The notes: generated by a model from the letters alone, not told the origin. A DNA stretch of 64,000 nucleotides from Stentor roeselii (GCA_006503475.1 RSEH01000247.1:1-64000), one strand, 5' to 3'; positions 1 through 9,918 are shown, numbered from the stretch's first letter. Numbers and translations are program-made.

Positions 1-385
1 TAACAGTCGACTGATCAGATGACTAACCTCTTGTCCATATCGCAGCTGTTATTAAGACTCCAATGAGTTTGTTTATTGAAGTCATCAAGTCTGAGATTTC
101 GCTTTCAAAAGTTTCAGAAAATTATGAACTTAATCAAGACAATTGAAAGATCACTGTGAAGAAAGGTTCCTATTCATCAATAAAAACAGATCATTTATCA
201 TATCATCCTGTAAATACATATGAATTCTGCAATTTTAAAATAACTCTATCTTCTATGATATTTAATATTATAACTAAATGAAATTTAAAAGTGAATATTC
301 AGGATATAAATACGAAAACATCCAAATATATACATTCTATAGACTATTAAATTTAATCAATCAAATAAAATATAAACTATCTAAA
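1..385. other. AT-rich spacer, no gene seen
   Basis: No open frame, RNA gene or repeat that I can support. It lies downstream of the minus-strand gene ending at 386, and its left part is cut by the window edge. Confidence 0.5.
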
Positions 386-1695
386 TTAATACCTAAGCAT
401 TCGCATGTACTCTGAAGCTCTTGCTAAATAGTATTCATCAATTTCATGGTTTAAACTACAATGACGTCGATTTGAATTAATTATTTCCTTCAAGCAATGT
501 AAACAAAGAATGCAAGTACATTTAAAACCAAATAATTGAATATCTTCAAATGAATTCTTACATTGTTGACAAATTTTGTTTGTGAGTTTAATTTGATAAT
601 TGAAATCGGAATTACAATATAGACAATATCTGATTCTTGATGAGATAAATGAGCATCGGTTACATAAATAATGATTTCCACAGTTATTTTCAGCAGCAAG
701 CTCATCACAATATGAACATTTTACTATTCCTTGATGTTCTTCATAATTAAAATTTATCAATTCCTTATATATTTGTTTAATATGCTCCATTTCGTTTTGA
801 TTAGCATTAATTTTTAGAATGTTAATCAATCTAATTAACTCATAGTTAAATTCACAGTATTCACGATCATTTTTACTAAGTTTTCCTTGGGCTTGTTTTA
901 CTGCATTGAAAATATTGTAAATATTAGGATATTCAGGCTTAAAAAAATTTAAATCACAATTTTGCGGTATGATATATTCAAGAGTTTGACAATCGTATCC
1001 ATCATATTCCATCATCTGCTGATGATAAATAATATTAAGTTTTTGTCCTAATTTTAGGTATATTATTGGATATTGTTGGCTGATATCGAATGGTGTATAG
1101 GTTTTCCAATCATTTAATGATTCATTTGTTGTGTAAATTATCAAATTGTAAGATTCGCTTATTAAATTGAAGTTATAAGGGTCTTTGATCATTTCTTTTG
1201 CACAACTACTAAAGAGAATACTGTTATCTTGAAATAATTTATAAAGTTTTTCTATCTGTCCAAGAGAGCAATCTCTAAAAATTCCATATATCTGGTCTAC
1301 TATTGCACATAAATTCGGAGACTTCCTCCAAATAATATTTTGCAAGTTTCTATAAAGACATTCTCTTCCAGGCCACTGAGGATGCCTAAATAATACTTCA
1401 AATAGACTTAAAAGCAAAATTGAGTTACTATCAAAAACGCTGTTTTCCTTTTCGAACCAATCATATAGTATTTTTGATCTCTTACCGAATACGGGATTTG
1501 CAGAGAGGTCGAATTGGCTACTTCTTCTATAATTTAAGTTTTGAGAGCCATCTTGGCTTCTTGAATTAGATGAATCTCGTGATATCAATTCATTTTCCTT
1601 TGGCTGATCCTGAACTTCAGCAAATATTTGTCCACCTTGAATAGAAACTTTTACTTCTATGCCTATTAATGATGATACTGAACTAGAACTAAAAT
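386..1695 (-). CDS. Otubain-like domain (inactive) plus C-terminal Cys/His zinc fingers; 5' end unclear
   Basis: This frame is open from about 1695 down to the TAA at 386, roughly 435 codons, but has no early in-frame ATG (the first is about a third of the way in). It is therefore probably the 3' part of the gene that starts at 2289. Two regions resemble otubain-type deubiquitinases: a helix ending LLLSLFEVLFR where otubains have their catalytic-Cys helix, and a strand pair YPIIYLKLGQKLNIIYHQ where otubains have xxVYLLYRPGHYDILY. The catalytic Cys and His are absent. The last 100 residues hold a RING-like set of CxxC pairs (CSYC, CNRC, CLYC, CQQC, CTCILC) followed by a late His. It could be a ubiquitin-pathway scaffold, which is an inference. 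It is AT-rich, and the joint with the upstream part needs a frame change, so it may be a decaying gene. Confidence 0.45.
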
Positions 1696-2289
1696 TTTAG
1701 ATTTCCCTTTATAAAAGGTAAAATTTTTATGAATCTTATAACGTATGAGTCTATCATCTTTGAGAATTATATACTCAGTTTCTAGTTGCCCTAATGGATT
1801 AGTAACAAAATTATCCAATTTAAATTTTAATTCAATTGATTCATCCATGAAAATTGCTTCAATTACGGCATATCCGTTAAAATAAATCAAAGCGTATTTA
1901 TTTATATATGAATTGATTGACTGCTCAACAATTGGTTTATTATCAGGGCCTATAACTTGATAAAATTCGACATCGATTGAAAAATGATAACCATCTGAAA
2001 ATTCAAGAGTACCGAAATCTGTTCTAAATAATACTAATTTTGCAAAAACTGCATCAATATCTAGCTTTGGATCAAGAAAAAATTCATATTCATTATCTTC
2101 CCTTGATTTGAAAAGTAACTTTGTGCCTTTATTCAATAAATTTTTAGGTGCTGGACGTCCTCTAAATAATATCTTATTCATTCGTCTTAAATAAGATTTA
2201 GAATCACAACATATTGTTATCATCACGGAATTTGAATTAACAATTCGAACAATCTCAGCTATTCCTTCTCTCTTTTGATTCTCACACAT
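1666..2289 (-). CDS. Unknown protein, probable N-terminal part of the otubain-like/zinc-finger gene
   Basis: It starts with a clear ATG at 2289 and encodes 207 residues before a TAA at 1666. No family is recognised. It looks beta-rich and well ordered, for example FGTLEFSDGYHFSIDVEFY near the middle. The next frame downstream on the same strand (386 to about 1695) overlaps its last 30 bases in another frame and lacks a start codon, so the two are best read as one gene of about 640 codons broken by a frame change at 1666-1695. The 16-nt GT...AG string in the overlap shifts to the wrong frame, so a simple micro-intron does not explain the break. Either an indel (real or assembly) or two separate genes remain possible. 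Confidence 0.45.
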   Translation of the reverse strand: MCENQKREGIAEIVRIVNSNSVMITICCDSKSYLRRMNKILFRGRPAPKNLLNKGTKLLFKSREDNEYEFFLDPKLDIDAVFAKLVLFRTDFGTLEFSDGYHFSIDVEFYQVIGPDNKPIVEQSINSYINKYALIYFNGYAVIEAIFMDESIELKFKLDNFVTNPLGQLETEYIILKDDRLIRYKIHKNFTFYKGKSKILVLVQYHH

Positions 2290-2524
2290 ATTGTCTATAA
2301 TTATAATCTTATATACTTTAATTAAATTTCCATTGTAATTTTAAAAATATAATCCTAATTTCTTTAGACTACCAAACATATCATCTAGAATTAAAAGCTT
2401 ATTTATACATAAATCAAAATCTTGCTATTTTCGTAAAATTTTTTGTTTCTCCCTGAACGTAGGACTAATATCAAATTGTTTCGCAGCAGTTTGAGAGAAA
2501 ATCTTTTATATTGCAAGATGCAGC

Positions 2525-3394
2525 TTAAAGGTGTATAGTATTCATTTTCTTCAGCTTGTTTAAGTGGACTATGCGAGTCATGAGCTTAGGCCTCCTCGTG
2601 ACTTTATTAACAGCAAAGTGATAACTGAACCCCTGTTTTTCCTTAACCTTAATAGTATTTTTCTTTTTGTCATTAGTTTCATTAAGAACTTGGACAAGTT
2701 CTCTAGAAAACATGACTCGATTTCTCTTAGGAACACTATTCGAGTTCCTCAAACACGAAATCAGCCTCGAAGACTCCTCAGGTTTCCCTTTAACCTTATT
2801 GATTTCATTAATCAACTCCTTAATTTTTCAGCTTGTTTTTAATTTCATTTCCTTAGTTCCTTATTCCTTTTTCAGTTGTTTCCCATCTTCACCAGTCTTT
2901 CAGCAGGGCCATTTCATATTTTCTGGTTTTTTTGGTATCAAATAAGTTGGTTGTGCTGCTTGCTTTTACCACTTCTGAGTCATTTTTCGGGCGATAAGGG
3001 TTTAAATATCACATTTTTTCCTCAAGTTAGAAATATAATCAAAATTCGATTTCACATTTATTCAGTCCAAATCTCTTCAATACGAAAGAAGAGCCTTTCA
3101 CATCTTTTCAACATTTCTAAATCCGCCAGTGAAATCCTTAAAATCCTGCAAATAAAAATGTTTCATCCCGCAGACCACTCCGAAAACCAGAAAATCGCGA
3201 TTCACATCAAAGACCTCAGCGATTAATCCTAAAAACGAAGGGATCTTCAAGCAAAAAGTCCTTCCAAAGTTAAATTCAATTCTAAACACATCTTCCGGAC
3301 TAGTCTCCAAGCTCATCAGCTTCTCGGGAGGTCTTTGGAAAAAAGCAAGTCGCTTAAGGTGAGTCGATCCAATCATCGAGTTACTACTCATCAT
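2525..3394 (-). pseudogene. Decayed protein-coding gene, unknown family
   Basis: The minus strand carries a chain of coding-quality stretches in changing frames. The first starts with an ATG at 3394 and runs about 98 codons. A second covers about 3000-2890 and contains NLFDTKKTRKYEMALLKDW. The last covers about 2920-2525 and has three in-frame stops near its start, then about 95 open codons with many Lys/Arg and an NRVMF string that matches the RVxF protein-phosphatase-1 docking pattern. Codon choice and residue content look like real protein, but no single frame or set of 15-16 nt introns joins the pieces. I read it as a host gene with at least two frame changes and several stops. The family is unknown. 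Confidence 0.45.
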
Positions 3395-3399
3395 TGATT

Positions 3400-3990
3400 A
3401 TTTTTGATGACTCGGCTGACAATGTCATTGTGAGCAGGCAAAAGTATATGGAAGACGAGAAAGGTTCAATCAAGAGTTCGCTATTAATTTAAAAAAACTC
3501 AGAAATGGAAGGTTTTCTGAAAATATTCAAGAAAACACTTCGGACTCAATGCGGACTCTGATGTCCAGCCACAGATTGTCACGTTGAGGGAGTCTTATGT
3601 TGAACAAAGGAAAAGAACTGAAAGTTGCTATCCACGGCTTGGGCATCAGAAAAGTCAACAGGAATTTTTTAGTCTTTCGGAAATAGGGAAGGGCCACTTG
3701 GAAGTCAACAGGATAAGCCTGATTATGGAGAACAGCAAGAAATTTTAAGTGAATTAGAAGATGAAAAGTTTAGAACGGGATTCGCTTATGTTAATTGCAG
3801 GGCTAGGGGGAAGAAGGACCAGCAGGATAGTCAGGAGTTTGATGGGTATCGCACTCATGACTTTGAAAGATCTGATGTTGAACAAGAGCCTTGGGGTAGT
3901 ATGAGTTGTATGCAAAAGCTGTAAAATGAAAAAAAGGCTGAAATCTTCAGCCGATGTTGAAGTCTGGAGTGTTTTCATTAATGGAAAGAT
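3400..3990 (+). pseudogene. Decayed protein-coding gene, unknown family
   Basis: The plus strand, divergent from the 2525-3394 relic, holds coding-like pieces. About 3407-3492 reads DSADNVIVSRQKYMEDEKGS and then meets a TAA. About 3680-3927 gives some 80 open codons including FRTGFAYVNCRARGKKDQQ and ends CMQKL followed by TAA. About 3928-3999 continues in another frame with VEVWSVFINGKIF. The acidic, Gln-rich content is typical of the neighbouring real proteins. The frame changes and stops argue for a broken host gene. No domain is recognised. Confidence 0.4.
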
Positions 3991-4019
3991 ATTCTAGTAC
4001 TTTGATAAAGCGCAACTAT

Positions 4020-4345
4020 GCAGCAGCTGTTTGGATAGATTCTAATCGATCCTCAAGAAGATTTCACACTCTCAAAACTTTATCATCTGATCCAGTAGCA
4101 ACAAATCTTCCATAATTAGAGAATGAAACAGAATTAACTTTTGCTCTATGCTCAAATTCGACAATTGGGACCGCTCTTATCTCAAAGATCTTTCTCTTGA
4201 TACAATAATTAAGATACTCCCTAAGCTTCGTTGATGTTGCTTTCTTCGATATACTTGAAGTATTCATACTCTTGGCTAAATCTCCAGGAGCTACCTTGAC
4301 TATATCACTTGCGCTATACTGTGGTTCTAAATCACTTATTTATAA
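4020..4345 (-). pseudogene. WD40-repeat fragment
   Basis: The frame is open from about 4335 to 4064 with an ATG at 4267, and it carries one WD40 repeat (VNSVSFSNYGRFVATGSDD, then KVLRV). The codon right after V, where the family has Trp (V-W-N-L), is TGA; the frame continues NLLEDRLESIQTAAA to a TAG. One repeat is far below the seven blades of a WD40 propeller, and the open frame runs upstream of the ATG without another start. It is most simply a leftover of a WD40 gene related to the broken array just upstream at 4893-6449. Confidence 0.55.
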
Positions 4346-4892
4346 GGAAATTTCTAAAATTAAACTACCTAAAGAAGTTTTATACAATAGTAATATATTC
4401 ATATAATTAAGATCTAAGTTCCATGTAATGTTTAATTTTCCCTTTAAGTTGGAACTTAAATTTAAAAATTCCAACTAATTTTCTTTCAATAGATATTCAA
4501 ATCTTAATAACTTCTCATGCATTTGATCGAAGTAGGATTTTAGCAGAAACTTTTGATTATTTAGATTAATTTTTTATGCTTTCTTATTTCATAATCTGCA
4601 TATAGATGAAATATTCAAATGGTTAACATTATGGGTTTGAATAATTTGGTAATTGAATATTTATCAGTCCTATTGGCGTGGTACTCATTATTAATTTTAT
4701 AAAAATGATATAGATAATCATCTAAAGATAAGTTTACTAAGTAATTTTAAGAAATATTAGAAGCTTTAAAAATTATTTGAATTCATCCTTACAATATTTT
4801 TAAAAGAACTTAATATTTTCTGTAAAAAATCCGAAGAAATTAATCTTAAGCATAAATTTCTAAGGAGAAAAATTCAAAGGTATAGAACAATT
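4346..4892. other. AT-rich spacer, no gene seen
   Basis: It lies between the detached WD40 fragment and the 3' end of the broken WD40 gene. I see no supported open frame. It could be the decayed middle of a once continuous WD40 locus, but no repeat sequence is visible in it. Confidence 0.4.
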
Positions 4893-6449
4893 TCACTCAA
4901 TAGTTTTAAAGAACCAGCTTCGAAAGTAAAAGTCTGCTCTCTTCTTCTGAAAATTCCAAATTTTAATACTTTTATCCTGAGATCCAGTCACAAAAAATTT
5001 TCCATCTTGACAAAAAATAACTGAAAGTATCCAATTTGAATGGCCTTTGATAGTGAAAACTTCTAGCTTATCTTGCAAATTCCAAATCTTAATATCTTGA
5101 GACCCACTTACAAGATAATGCCCATCAGGAGAAAAGACAACTGAATATACCCAACCTGAATGGCCTTTGAGAGTGAATTGCTCGCGCATGTCTTCAAAAT
5201 TCCAAACTTTAATAGTCTTATCCATTGATCCGCTCGCCAAAAATTTTCCATCAGGAGAAAATACAACTGATTTAATTTCTTTCTTATGGCCAAAAAGATT
5301 GAATTCTTCTTTGATCTCATGAAAGTTCCAATCAAATCTCCATTTTTTGAATCCTTTACTTAAATGCTTTCCATCATGAGTAAACATAACTGAGTTTGGG
5401 TAAAGTGAATATCCATAAAGTGTAAATTTTTTTATTTCCTTCTTCAAATTCCAGACTTTGATGCACTTATCGTTTGATCCGCTAGCTAAGAACCTACCAT
5501 TAGGAGAAAAGACAATTGAGTTTACAGAAGCTGAATGGCCATTAAGACTAAATTCTTCTCGTCTATCCTGAATATTCCAAACTTTAATGCTCTTATCATT
5601 TGACCCGCTCGCGAGAAAAGTTCCATCAGGAGAAACAGCAACCGAATTAACACAAAAACATGACTCATAAAAAATGAATTTTTCCTCATTTTCTGCCAAT
5701 TTAAAGCTCTGGTATTCACTTTTTTATATTCAATCAAAAGAAGTTTTTCATCTGGTGAAAAAATAACTAAGTTTGAATATTTTGAAAAGCTAGAAAGAGT
5801 GAAAAATAGTCGATTTTCCCTTAAGTTCCAAACTTTTATGCTGTTATCGCTGGACCCGCTTGCAAGATGTTTTCTATCTAGAGAAAATACAACACAATTC
5901 ACAGATTTTGAATGCCCATTAAGAGTGGTTTCTTCTCGGTTTTCCTGTAAGTTCCAAATTTCCATCATCAGAAAATACTACACAGTTTACAGCTTTTGAA
6001 TGGCCATTTAGAGTAAATTCTTCTTCAAACTTCAAAAAATTAAAAACCTTGATACTTTCTCCTCTAATTCCACTTGCAAAGAGCTTTCCATCCAAAGTAA
6101 ACATAACTGAGTGTATAATATATGGATGTGTTTGTATTTCGAAAATAACTTCTATAGATTCATTGTCTTTAATTTCGTTTTCAATTTTTCGATTGCTTAT
6201 AGTACTATCCATATATTCATGTATCAGATATTCGATCGGATAATCTTGAATAATTTTTATCTAGCTCCGAACTAAATGAGTAGAAATCTCAGATTCTCTA
6301 GTATTCATTACAATTTCACTAGGCAATTCATAATTAAATTTTTCATCTAATATTGTTAGCTTACTATCTGATGGTTCTTGACTTATCATATACATATTAT
6401 TTAGGGGCTTAAAAATATAATAAATTATATCATCATCTAAGAATATCAA
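4893..6449 (-). pseudogene. WD40-repeat protein gene, broken (ten repeats)
   Basis: The minus strand encodes about ten WD40 repeats of 40-42 residues with the consensus HSxxVNSVVFSPDGKFLASGS then DKSIKVWN, giving seven or more propeller blades and a presumed protein-interaction role. The piece from 5699 to 4893 alone has six repeats in one frame. Upstream the reading breaks: the N-terminal part starting with ATG at 6449 has an in-frame TAG at 6261-6263; the second repeat loses about 14 residues and the frame near 5960-5975; and another frame change lies near 5700-5720. None of these fits a 15-16 nt GT...AG intron. A shorter protein starting inside 5699 could still be made. I call it a pseudogene with three breaks, although indels from assembly within a repeat array are possible. 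Confidence 0.6.
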
Positions 6450-7040
6450 AGATTCCTATATATCTGATAAAAAATGAACCAATAAAGGTATGATGAATAG
6501 ATAAATAATTAATTTAAAAGCTATACTAATCATTACAGAGAAATTTAAATGATGATTACAAAATATTCCAACTAAAGTATTCGATAATCATTACTTATTA
6601 TCATAGTTCATTTTAATATATATAATATAATTGAAGGTTCAAATTAAAGTTATAGTAACGACTCTCCAAAAAGATATTATTACAGTTAATTATCTATTGA
6701 GTTTAAAATTCAGCCAATTCAACCCAAAGAATTTTAATACTAAAGAAAAGATTCTAATTAGACCAAAGTGTATAAAAAACCCTTTTGTAATTGAAAATAT
6801 TAATAGATATTTTTTCAATAGAAAATTTTTATATAAATGTTTGAAATCTTACAGTGATTGAAAACTCATAAAATATTTAGAGACTGATTGCTTATCAGGA
6901 CTCTATTACCAAGTTTCCTTGAACAAAGCATTTCGCAATTCAATTACATATTATTTATTTCTTTTTTATTATTATTTTTAATAATTTTAAACAAAACTGA
7001 CCTAATTTTACCAATTTATTATCACATCTCAAAAATTGTC
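6450..7040. other. AT-rich spacer, no gene seen
   Basis: Very AT-rich with long T and A runs. A 76-codon frame at 6631-6861 starts at TTG and has the residue content of translated AT-rich DNA, so I do not count it as a gene. Confidence 0.4.
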
Positions 7041-7190
7041 ACAAACCAGGTACTCCAACTCTTATCAGCCAAGGGGAAAGCTCAGGCCTCGAAGTCTTTT
7101 CTTCCAATGTCGAGCTTTTAGGTAACCCAATTAAGCCTCAAGAGCTTCGCACTCAGAAAGTCGAATTAAAAAGACCAGATTCTTGAGCCA
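7041..7190 (+). pseudogene. Short relic of a coding sequence
   Basis: About 45 codons are open without a start and read TPTLISQGESSGLEVFSSNV and then ELLGNPIKPQELRTQKVELK before a TGA. The base content is clearly richer in G and C than the surroundings, and the residue content is like the intact genes nearby. No domain is recognised. It could instead be an exon with unseen partners. Confidence 0.3.
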
Positions 7191-7245
7191 GGGTCTTATG
7201 GTCCACCTCAAATGAAAAAGGTTAAAAAATTATTATTTAACCTAA

Positions 7246-7812
7246 TTAACTATCCATAATTTCTCTCTCTCTTCTCACAATTTCAGGCGCGAAGTAAATA
7301 ATAAAAGTGGTTTTTTCCAGAACCTCACCTCTTGAATCCTCATTTTCATAAACTGCTGATACTCTACAAGAAAATCCTGCTGCATTTAAAAATCCTTCTA
7401 AAATTCCTGCAACGAATGCTGCACAATTGACTCCTTTTGAGCCTTTGGGAAGACAGGCGTATCTGTTGCATATGTTAGATTCCTCTTTGAGCATGTATAT
7501 GTGACTGTGATTTGCATGAACTTCTAATGAAGGAGCTGGCTTGTTAAAAACATTGAGCCAAAAAGGTTTAGCGATAAACCAAAGAATATCAACAATTTTA
7601 GTCTCTTTTTTACATCCTCGTTCACGAAAACAAAGCAATTCCAAATATCTTGGCCCTAAAGAGTATCCGAACTCCTCAAGTTGCTCTGAGAGTGAGTTTT
7701 TATCCTTCTTAAGACAATATTGAACGATTTCAGAGAACAAGAAGTGAAAAGCTGCTTCAGAGACTTCCTTTTTCGCTTTCAAGTTTTTCTCAAAAATTGA
7801 TGTCCTTCTCAT
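7246..7812 (-). CDS. TRAPPC5: TRAPP complex subunit 5 (Trs31/Bet3 family)
   Basis: This is a subunit of the TRAPP tethering complex, which acts as a Rab/Ypt1 exchange factor at ER-Golgi and Golgi membranes. The 188-residue product matches the TRAPPC5 layout: an N-terminal linker, then FHFLFSEIVQYC, a short helix pair ending RYLELLCFRERG, a KIVDILWFIAKPFW strand-helix segment, and the diagnostic VNCAAFVAGILEGFLNAAGF block seen as NCxSFxAGIVEA in other eukaryotes. Length is normal for the family. I chose the ATG at 7812 (MRRTSIFEKN); an upstream TTG in frame is not needed. It is divergent from the gene at 8043, with a 40-bp tandem repeat in the shared spacer. Confidence 0.85.
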   Translation of the reverse strand: MRRTSIFEKNLKAKKEVSEAAFHFLFSEIVQYCLKKDKNSLSEQLEEFGYSLGPRYLELLCFRERGCKKETKIVDILWFIAKPFWLNVFNKPAPSLEVHANHSHIYMLKEESNICNRYACLPKGSKGVNCAAFVAGILEGFLNAAGFSCRVSAVYENEDSRGEVLEKTTFIIYFAPEIVRREREIMDS

Positions 7813-7907
7813 AACTATAAACAAGATAAGTAATCGAAGATAAATGCTGAAAACTCAATAAAAAAATATGAAATATCTCACCAAGTCAAATTCACAAAAC
7901 TTTTTGA

Positions 7908-8018
7908 CCCTTTCAACATAAACTTCTTCAATCTTCCAGTACTTTCACCCTTTCAACATAAACTTCTTCAATCTTCCAGTACTTTCACCCTTTCAACATA
8001 AACTTCTTCAATCTTCCA
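7908..8018. repeat. 40-bp tandem repeat, 2.75 copies
   Basis: A 40-bp unit beginning CCCTTTCAACATAAACTTCT starts at 7908, 7948 and 7988; the last copy is partial. The first two copies are identical. It fills most of the 230-bp spacer between the divergent starts at 7812 and 8043, so it sits in the presumed shared promoter. Confidence 0.9.
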
Positions 8019-8042
8019 CTAAATTCGAACCATAATAAATCA

Positions 8043-8516
8043 ATGCAACTTCAAATTCAAGGAACCAAATGTAAAAAATACATTCCTCCATCATCATACC
8101 GAAAGCGATCAGTGCACATTTCTCTATTCATCGGTAATCGTCCTTCTTCATCCAAAGCAGAGCGTCCAAAGTCATCAGTCGTCTCTTACGTGCAGCGACG
8201 ACTGTTGACCCCTTCAGTGAAAGAAGACAATCAAGACACATGTGTGAGTCCGATTTACATGCCGAAAATGTTGAGCAAGACTCCATCTCCTCAAAAGCTG
8301 AGATTTTACAGCCACAAATTTAAAACTCCAAAAAACTCTGACCAGTCAGTCCCTGCCCAAGCAGCATTGAAAAAGCTGACAATGAAAAACTGTTCAATGA
8401 CTCAAGCATTGAACTTGAGCATCAACATTGGCAGGTTTAATTCACAGAGTGACAAGAAGTCTTCAACTTTATCACAAATCAACCCAGTCCTGAAGATAGT
8501 AAGTCTAATACATTAA
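8043..8516 (+). CDS. Small basic Ser/Lys-rich protein, unknown
   Basis: The 157-residue product starts with an ATG at 8043 and ends at TAA. It has no recognised domain. It is basic, rich in Ser, Lys and Pro, with several SP or TP pairs (TPSVK, KTPSPQKL, FKTPKN) that would suit proline-directed kinases, and looks mostly disordered. The last residues after KIV are encoded by GTAAGTCTAATACATTAA, which begins like a splice donor but has no AG at 15-16 nt, so I keep the colinear end. It is followed after 25 bp by the MED8-like gene on the same strand. Confidence 0.6.
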   Translation: MQLQIQGTKCKKYIPPSSYRKRSVHISLFIGNRPSSSKAERPKSSVVSYVQRRLLTPSVKEDNQDTCVSPIYMPKMLSKTPSPQKLRFYSHKFKTPKNSDQSVPAQAALKKLTMKNCSMTQALNLSINIGRFNSQSDKKSSTLSQINPVLKIVSLIH

Positions 8517-8541
8517 AATGAATAACTAACATTGACGAGAT

Positions 8542-8952
8542 ATGGACAGGAATAAAGCTTTTATCAAGTTTAAAGACTCGAATAGTCTCTTGAAAATTAA
8601 ACAAAAGGCGATTGTTTTAAGAGATTTAATTGAGAAAAACCTTGACCAGAACAAGACTTGGCCAGAAAGACTGGAACTTTACTCGCTATGCGCGAATAGT
8701 CTTCAAGACCTGCAGACTGACTTGTCTGATATTCCTGAGTCGAACAACTTGACATTGGTCCCTGACTATGAACTTCATGAAGTTCCTGATTATGTTCCAA
8801 ACCTTATTTGCCCTATTTTGAATGAAAATATTGAAAAGGTCGCGAATGAGTGCTCGGATGAGTTCAAGTCGTCAATTGTTCATAACCATGAACAGCAAGC
8901 TATGAACTTCAATGCCTTTTGCCATGAACTCAGGAGATTATTCAAAAAGTAG
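8542..8952 (+). CDS. Mediator subunit 8-like protein
   Basis: The 136-residue product resembles MED8, a head-module subunit of the RNA polymerase II Mediator complex in the nucleus. Shared features in the same order are an N-terminal helix (LKIKQKAIVLRDLIEK), the conserved TWP followed by an amphipathic helix (ERLELYSLCANSLQDLQTDL), and the HEVPDYVPN block where animal MED8 has HEVVPDHLRTKP, then a terminal helix. It is shorter than human MED8 (about 270 aa) but close to the core. The match was made by eye; a coiled-coil protein with a chance TWP is the alternative. Spacing to the next same-strand gene is 17 bp. Confidence 0.5.
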   Translation: MDRNKAFIKFKDSNSLLKIKQKAIVLRDLIEKNLDQNKTWPERLELYSLCANSLQDLQTDLSDIPESNNLTLVPDYELHEVPDYVPNLICPILNENIEKVANECSDEFKSSIVHNHEQQAMNFNAFCHELRRLFKK

Positions 8953-8969
8953 TTAATCATGACTATAAA

Positions 8970-9428
8970 ATGGGAGTGATGGATGAAGAGTACTTTTACG
9001 TGGCTCAGACAGAGCTACCTCCTGCGGAACAAGAGAGAGCGGATAATCAGGTTTTGGAAATTCAGCAGAAGTTCCTGTTCGATTGGGTTGTTAATACTAG
9101 TTTAGACCTATACAAGACTGATCAAGAACGTGACTGGGCCTACGTGGTCCGCAAAGAACTAACATACATCGAAAGAAAGTCATATGGGGTCGGCTTCTGT
9201 CAATCCTCATTATTGGCGATGATGTTCTCAATTTCTTCTAAAAAAATCTCATTTATCCCTTTCGTATTGACGCCAATATTAGCAGCAATAGATTACTACC
9301 CTCGACTCGACCTCAACACGAGAAGACTCTTTGGAATGCTCAACTTGGGCACAGAGTTCGAATTAGGCGCTGAAAGAAACAGAGTTCTGGAAGAGTCAAA
9401 CAGAATATCCAGACGAGCCGACTTTTAG
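8970..9428 (+). CDS. Small protein with a hydrophobic hairpin, unknown
   Basis: The 152-residue product has a start ATG preceded directly by TATAAA. Residues about 78-108 are hydrophobic with a central Lys pair and Pro (LLAMMFSISSKKISFIPFVL and TPILAAI), fitting a short transmembrane hairpin. The flanks are acidic and Arg-rich. No family is recognised. Its stop is 4 bp from the stop of the convergent gene at 9433, which encodes a protein of similar size and layout. Both could be mitochondrial inner-membrane subunits, which is a guess. Confidence 0.6.
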   Translation: MGVMDEEYFYVAQTELPPAEQERADNQVLEIQQKFLFDWVVNTSLDLYKTDQERDWAYVVRKELTYIERKSYGVGFCQSSLLAMMFSISSKKISFIPFVLTPILAAIDYYPRLDLNTRRLFGMLNLGTEFELGAERNRVLEESNRISRRADF

Positions 9429-9432
9429 CTAT

Positions 9433-9918
9433 TTAGTTAATCTTTAGAAGAAACCCACGAGATTCTGCATAATTCTCGAATTTCTTGAGTGGTTCTTGAC
9501 GATAGTGAAATTTCGAGTGAAAGTCCTGCAAGATTTGAGCTTTTTTCTCGAACTTTCGACTCATCCAATGATTTGGAAGTTCTTTGATGTAATTTTCTCG
9601 AATCAAGTTGCCAGTTGAAGTGTTTTCAAGGCCTCGGGAAAGGAAGACTTTTTGTTCATGAAATAACTGAAGGTAGAGAAAAGTCAGAGAGAAGAAAAAA
9701 CTAGGAACTACGAAGCGGATGGAAAAAGGTTGCTTTCTGATCAGGTAGCAAATAGAAAAAGTGGATATCAAAGTTGTGATGTAGTATTTCAGCATTGGTT
9801 GAAGGACTTCAGACTCTTGACCTGATTTGGAAAGTTCTCTTGTTATGTGTCGACGAACCATTAGTTCTTCGTGGAACTGGTAAATCAACTTGGACCACCA
9901 GCTGTGTAATGGATCCAT
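9433..9918 (-). CDS. Small protein with two membrane segments, unknown
   Basis: The 161-residue product starts with an ATG at 9918. Two hydrophobic stretches, about residues 44-60 (YYITTLISTFSICYLI) and 67-86 (IRFVVPSFFFSLTFLYLQLF), form a likely transmembrane hairpin between basic flanks. No family is recognised. It is convergent with the gene ending at 9428, leaving only four bases for both 3' ends, so transcripts must overlap or have extremely short 3' UTRs. Confidence 0.6.
   Translation of the reverse strand: MDPLHSWWSKLIYQFHEELMVRRHITRELSKSGQESEVLQPMLKYYITTLISTFSICYLIRKQPFSIRFVVPSFFFSLTFLYLQLFHEQKVFLSRGLENTSTGNLIRENYIKELPNHWMSRKFEKKAQILQDFHSKFHYRQEPLKKFENYAESRGFLLKIN

Noticed and set aside
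1666-1695. A 16-nt intron GTATCATCATTAATAG joining the two parts of the first gene
   Set aside because: Removal leads into the third frame with a stop after about 17 codons and does not reach the downstream long frame.
6631-6861. 76-codon frame on the plus strand
   Set aside because: It starts at TTG, lies in very AT-rich DNA, and its residue content (Asn, Ile, Lys, Phe) is what such DNA gives by chance.
8490-8541. Donor-like GTAAGTCTAATACATTAA joining the 8043 gene to the MED8-like gene
   Set aside because: There is no AG at 15-16 nt and the downstream gene has its own ATG preceded by stops.
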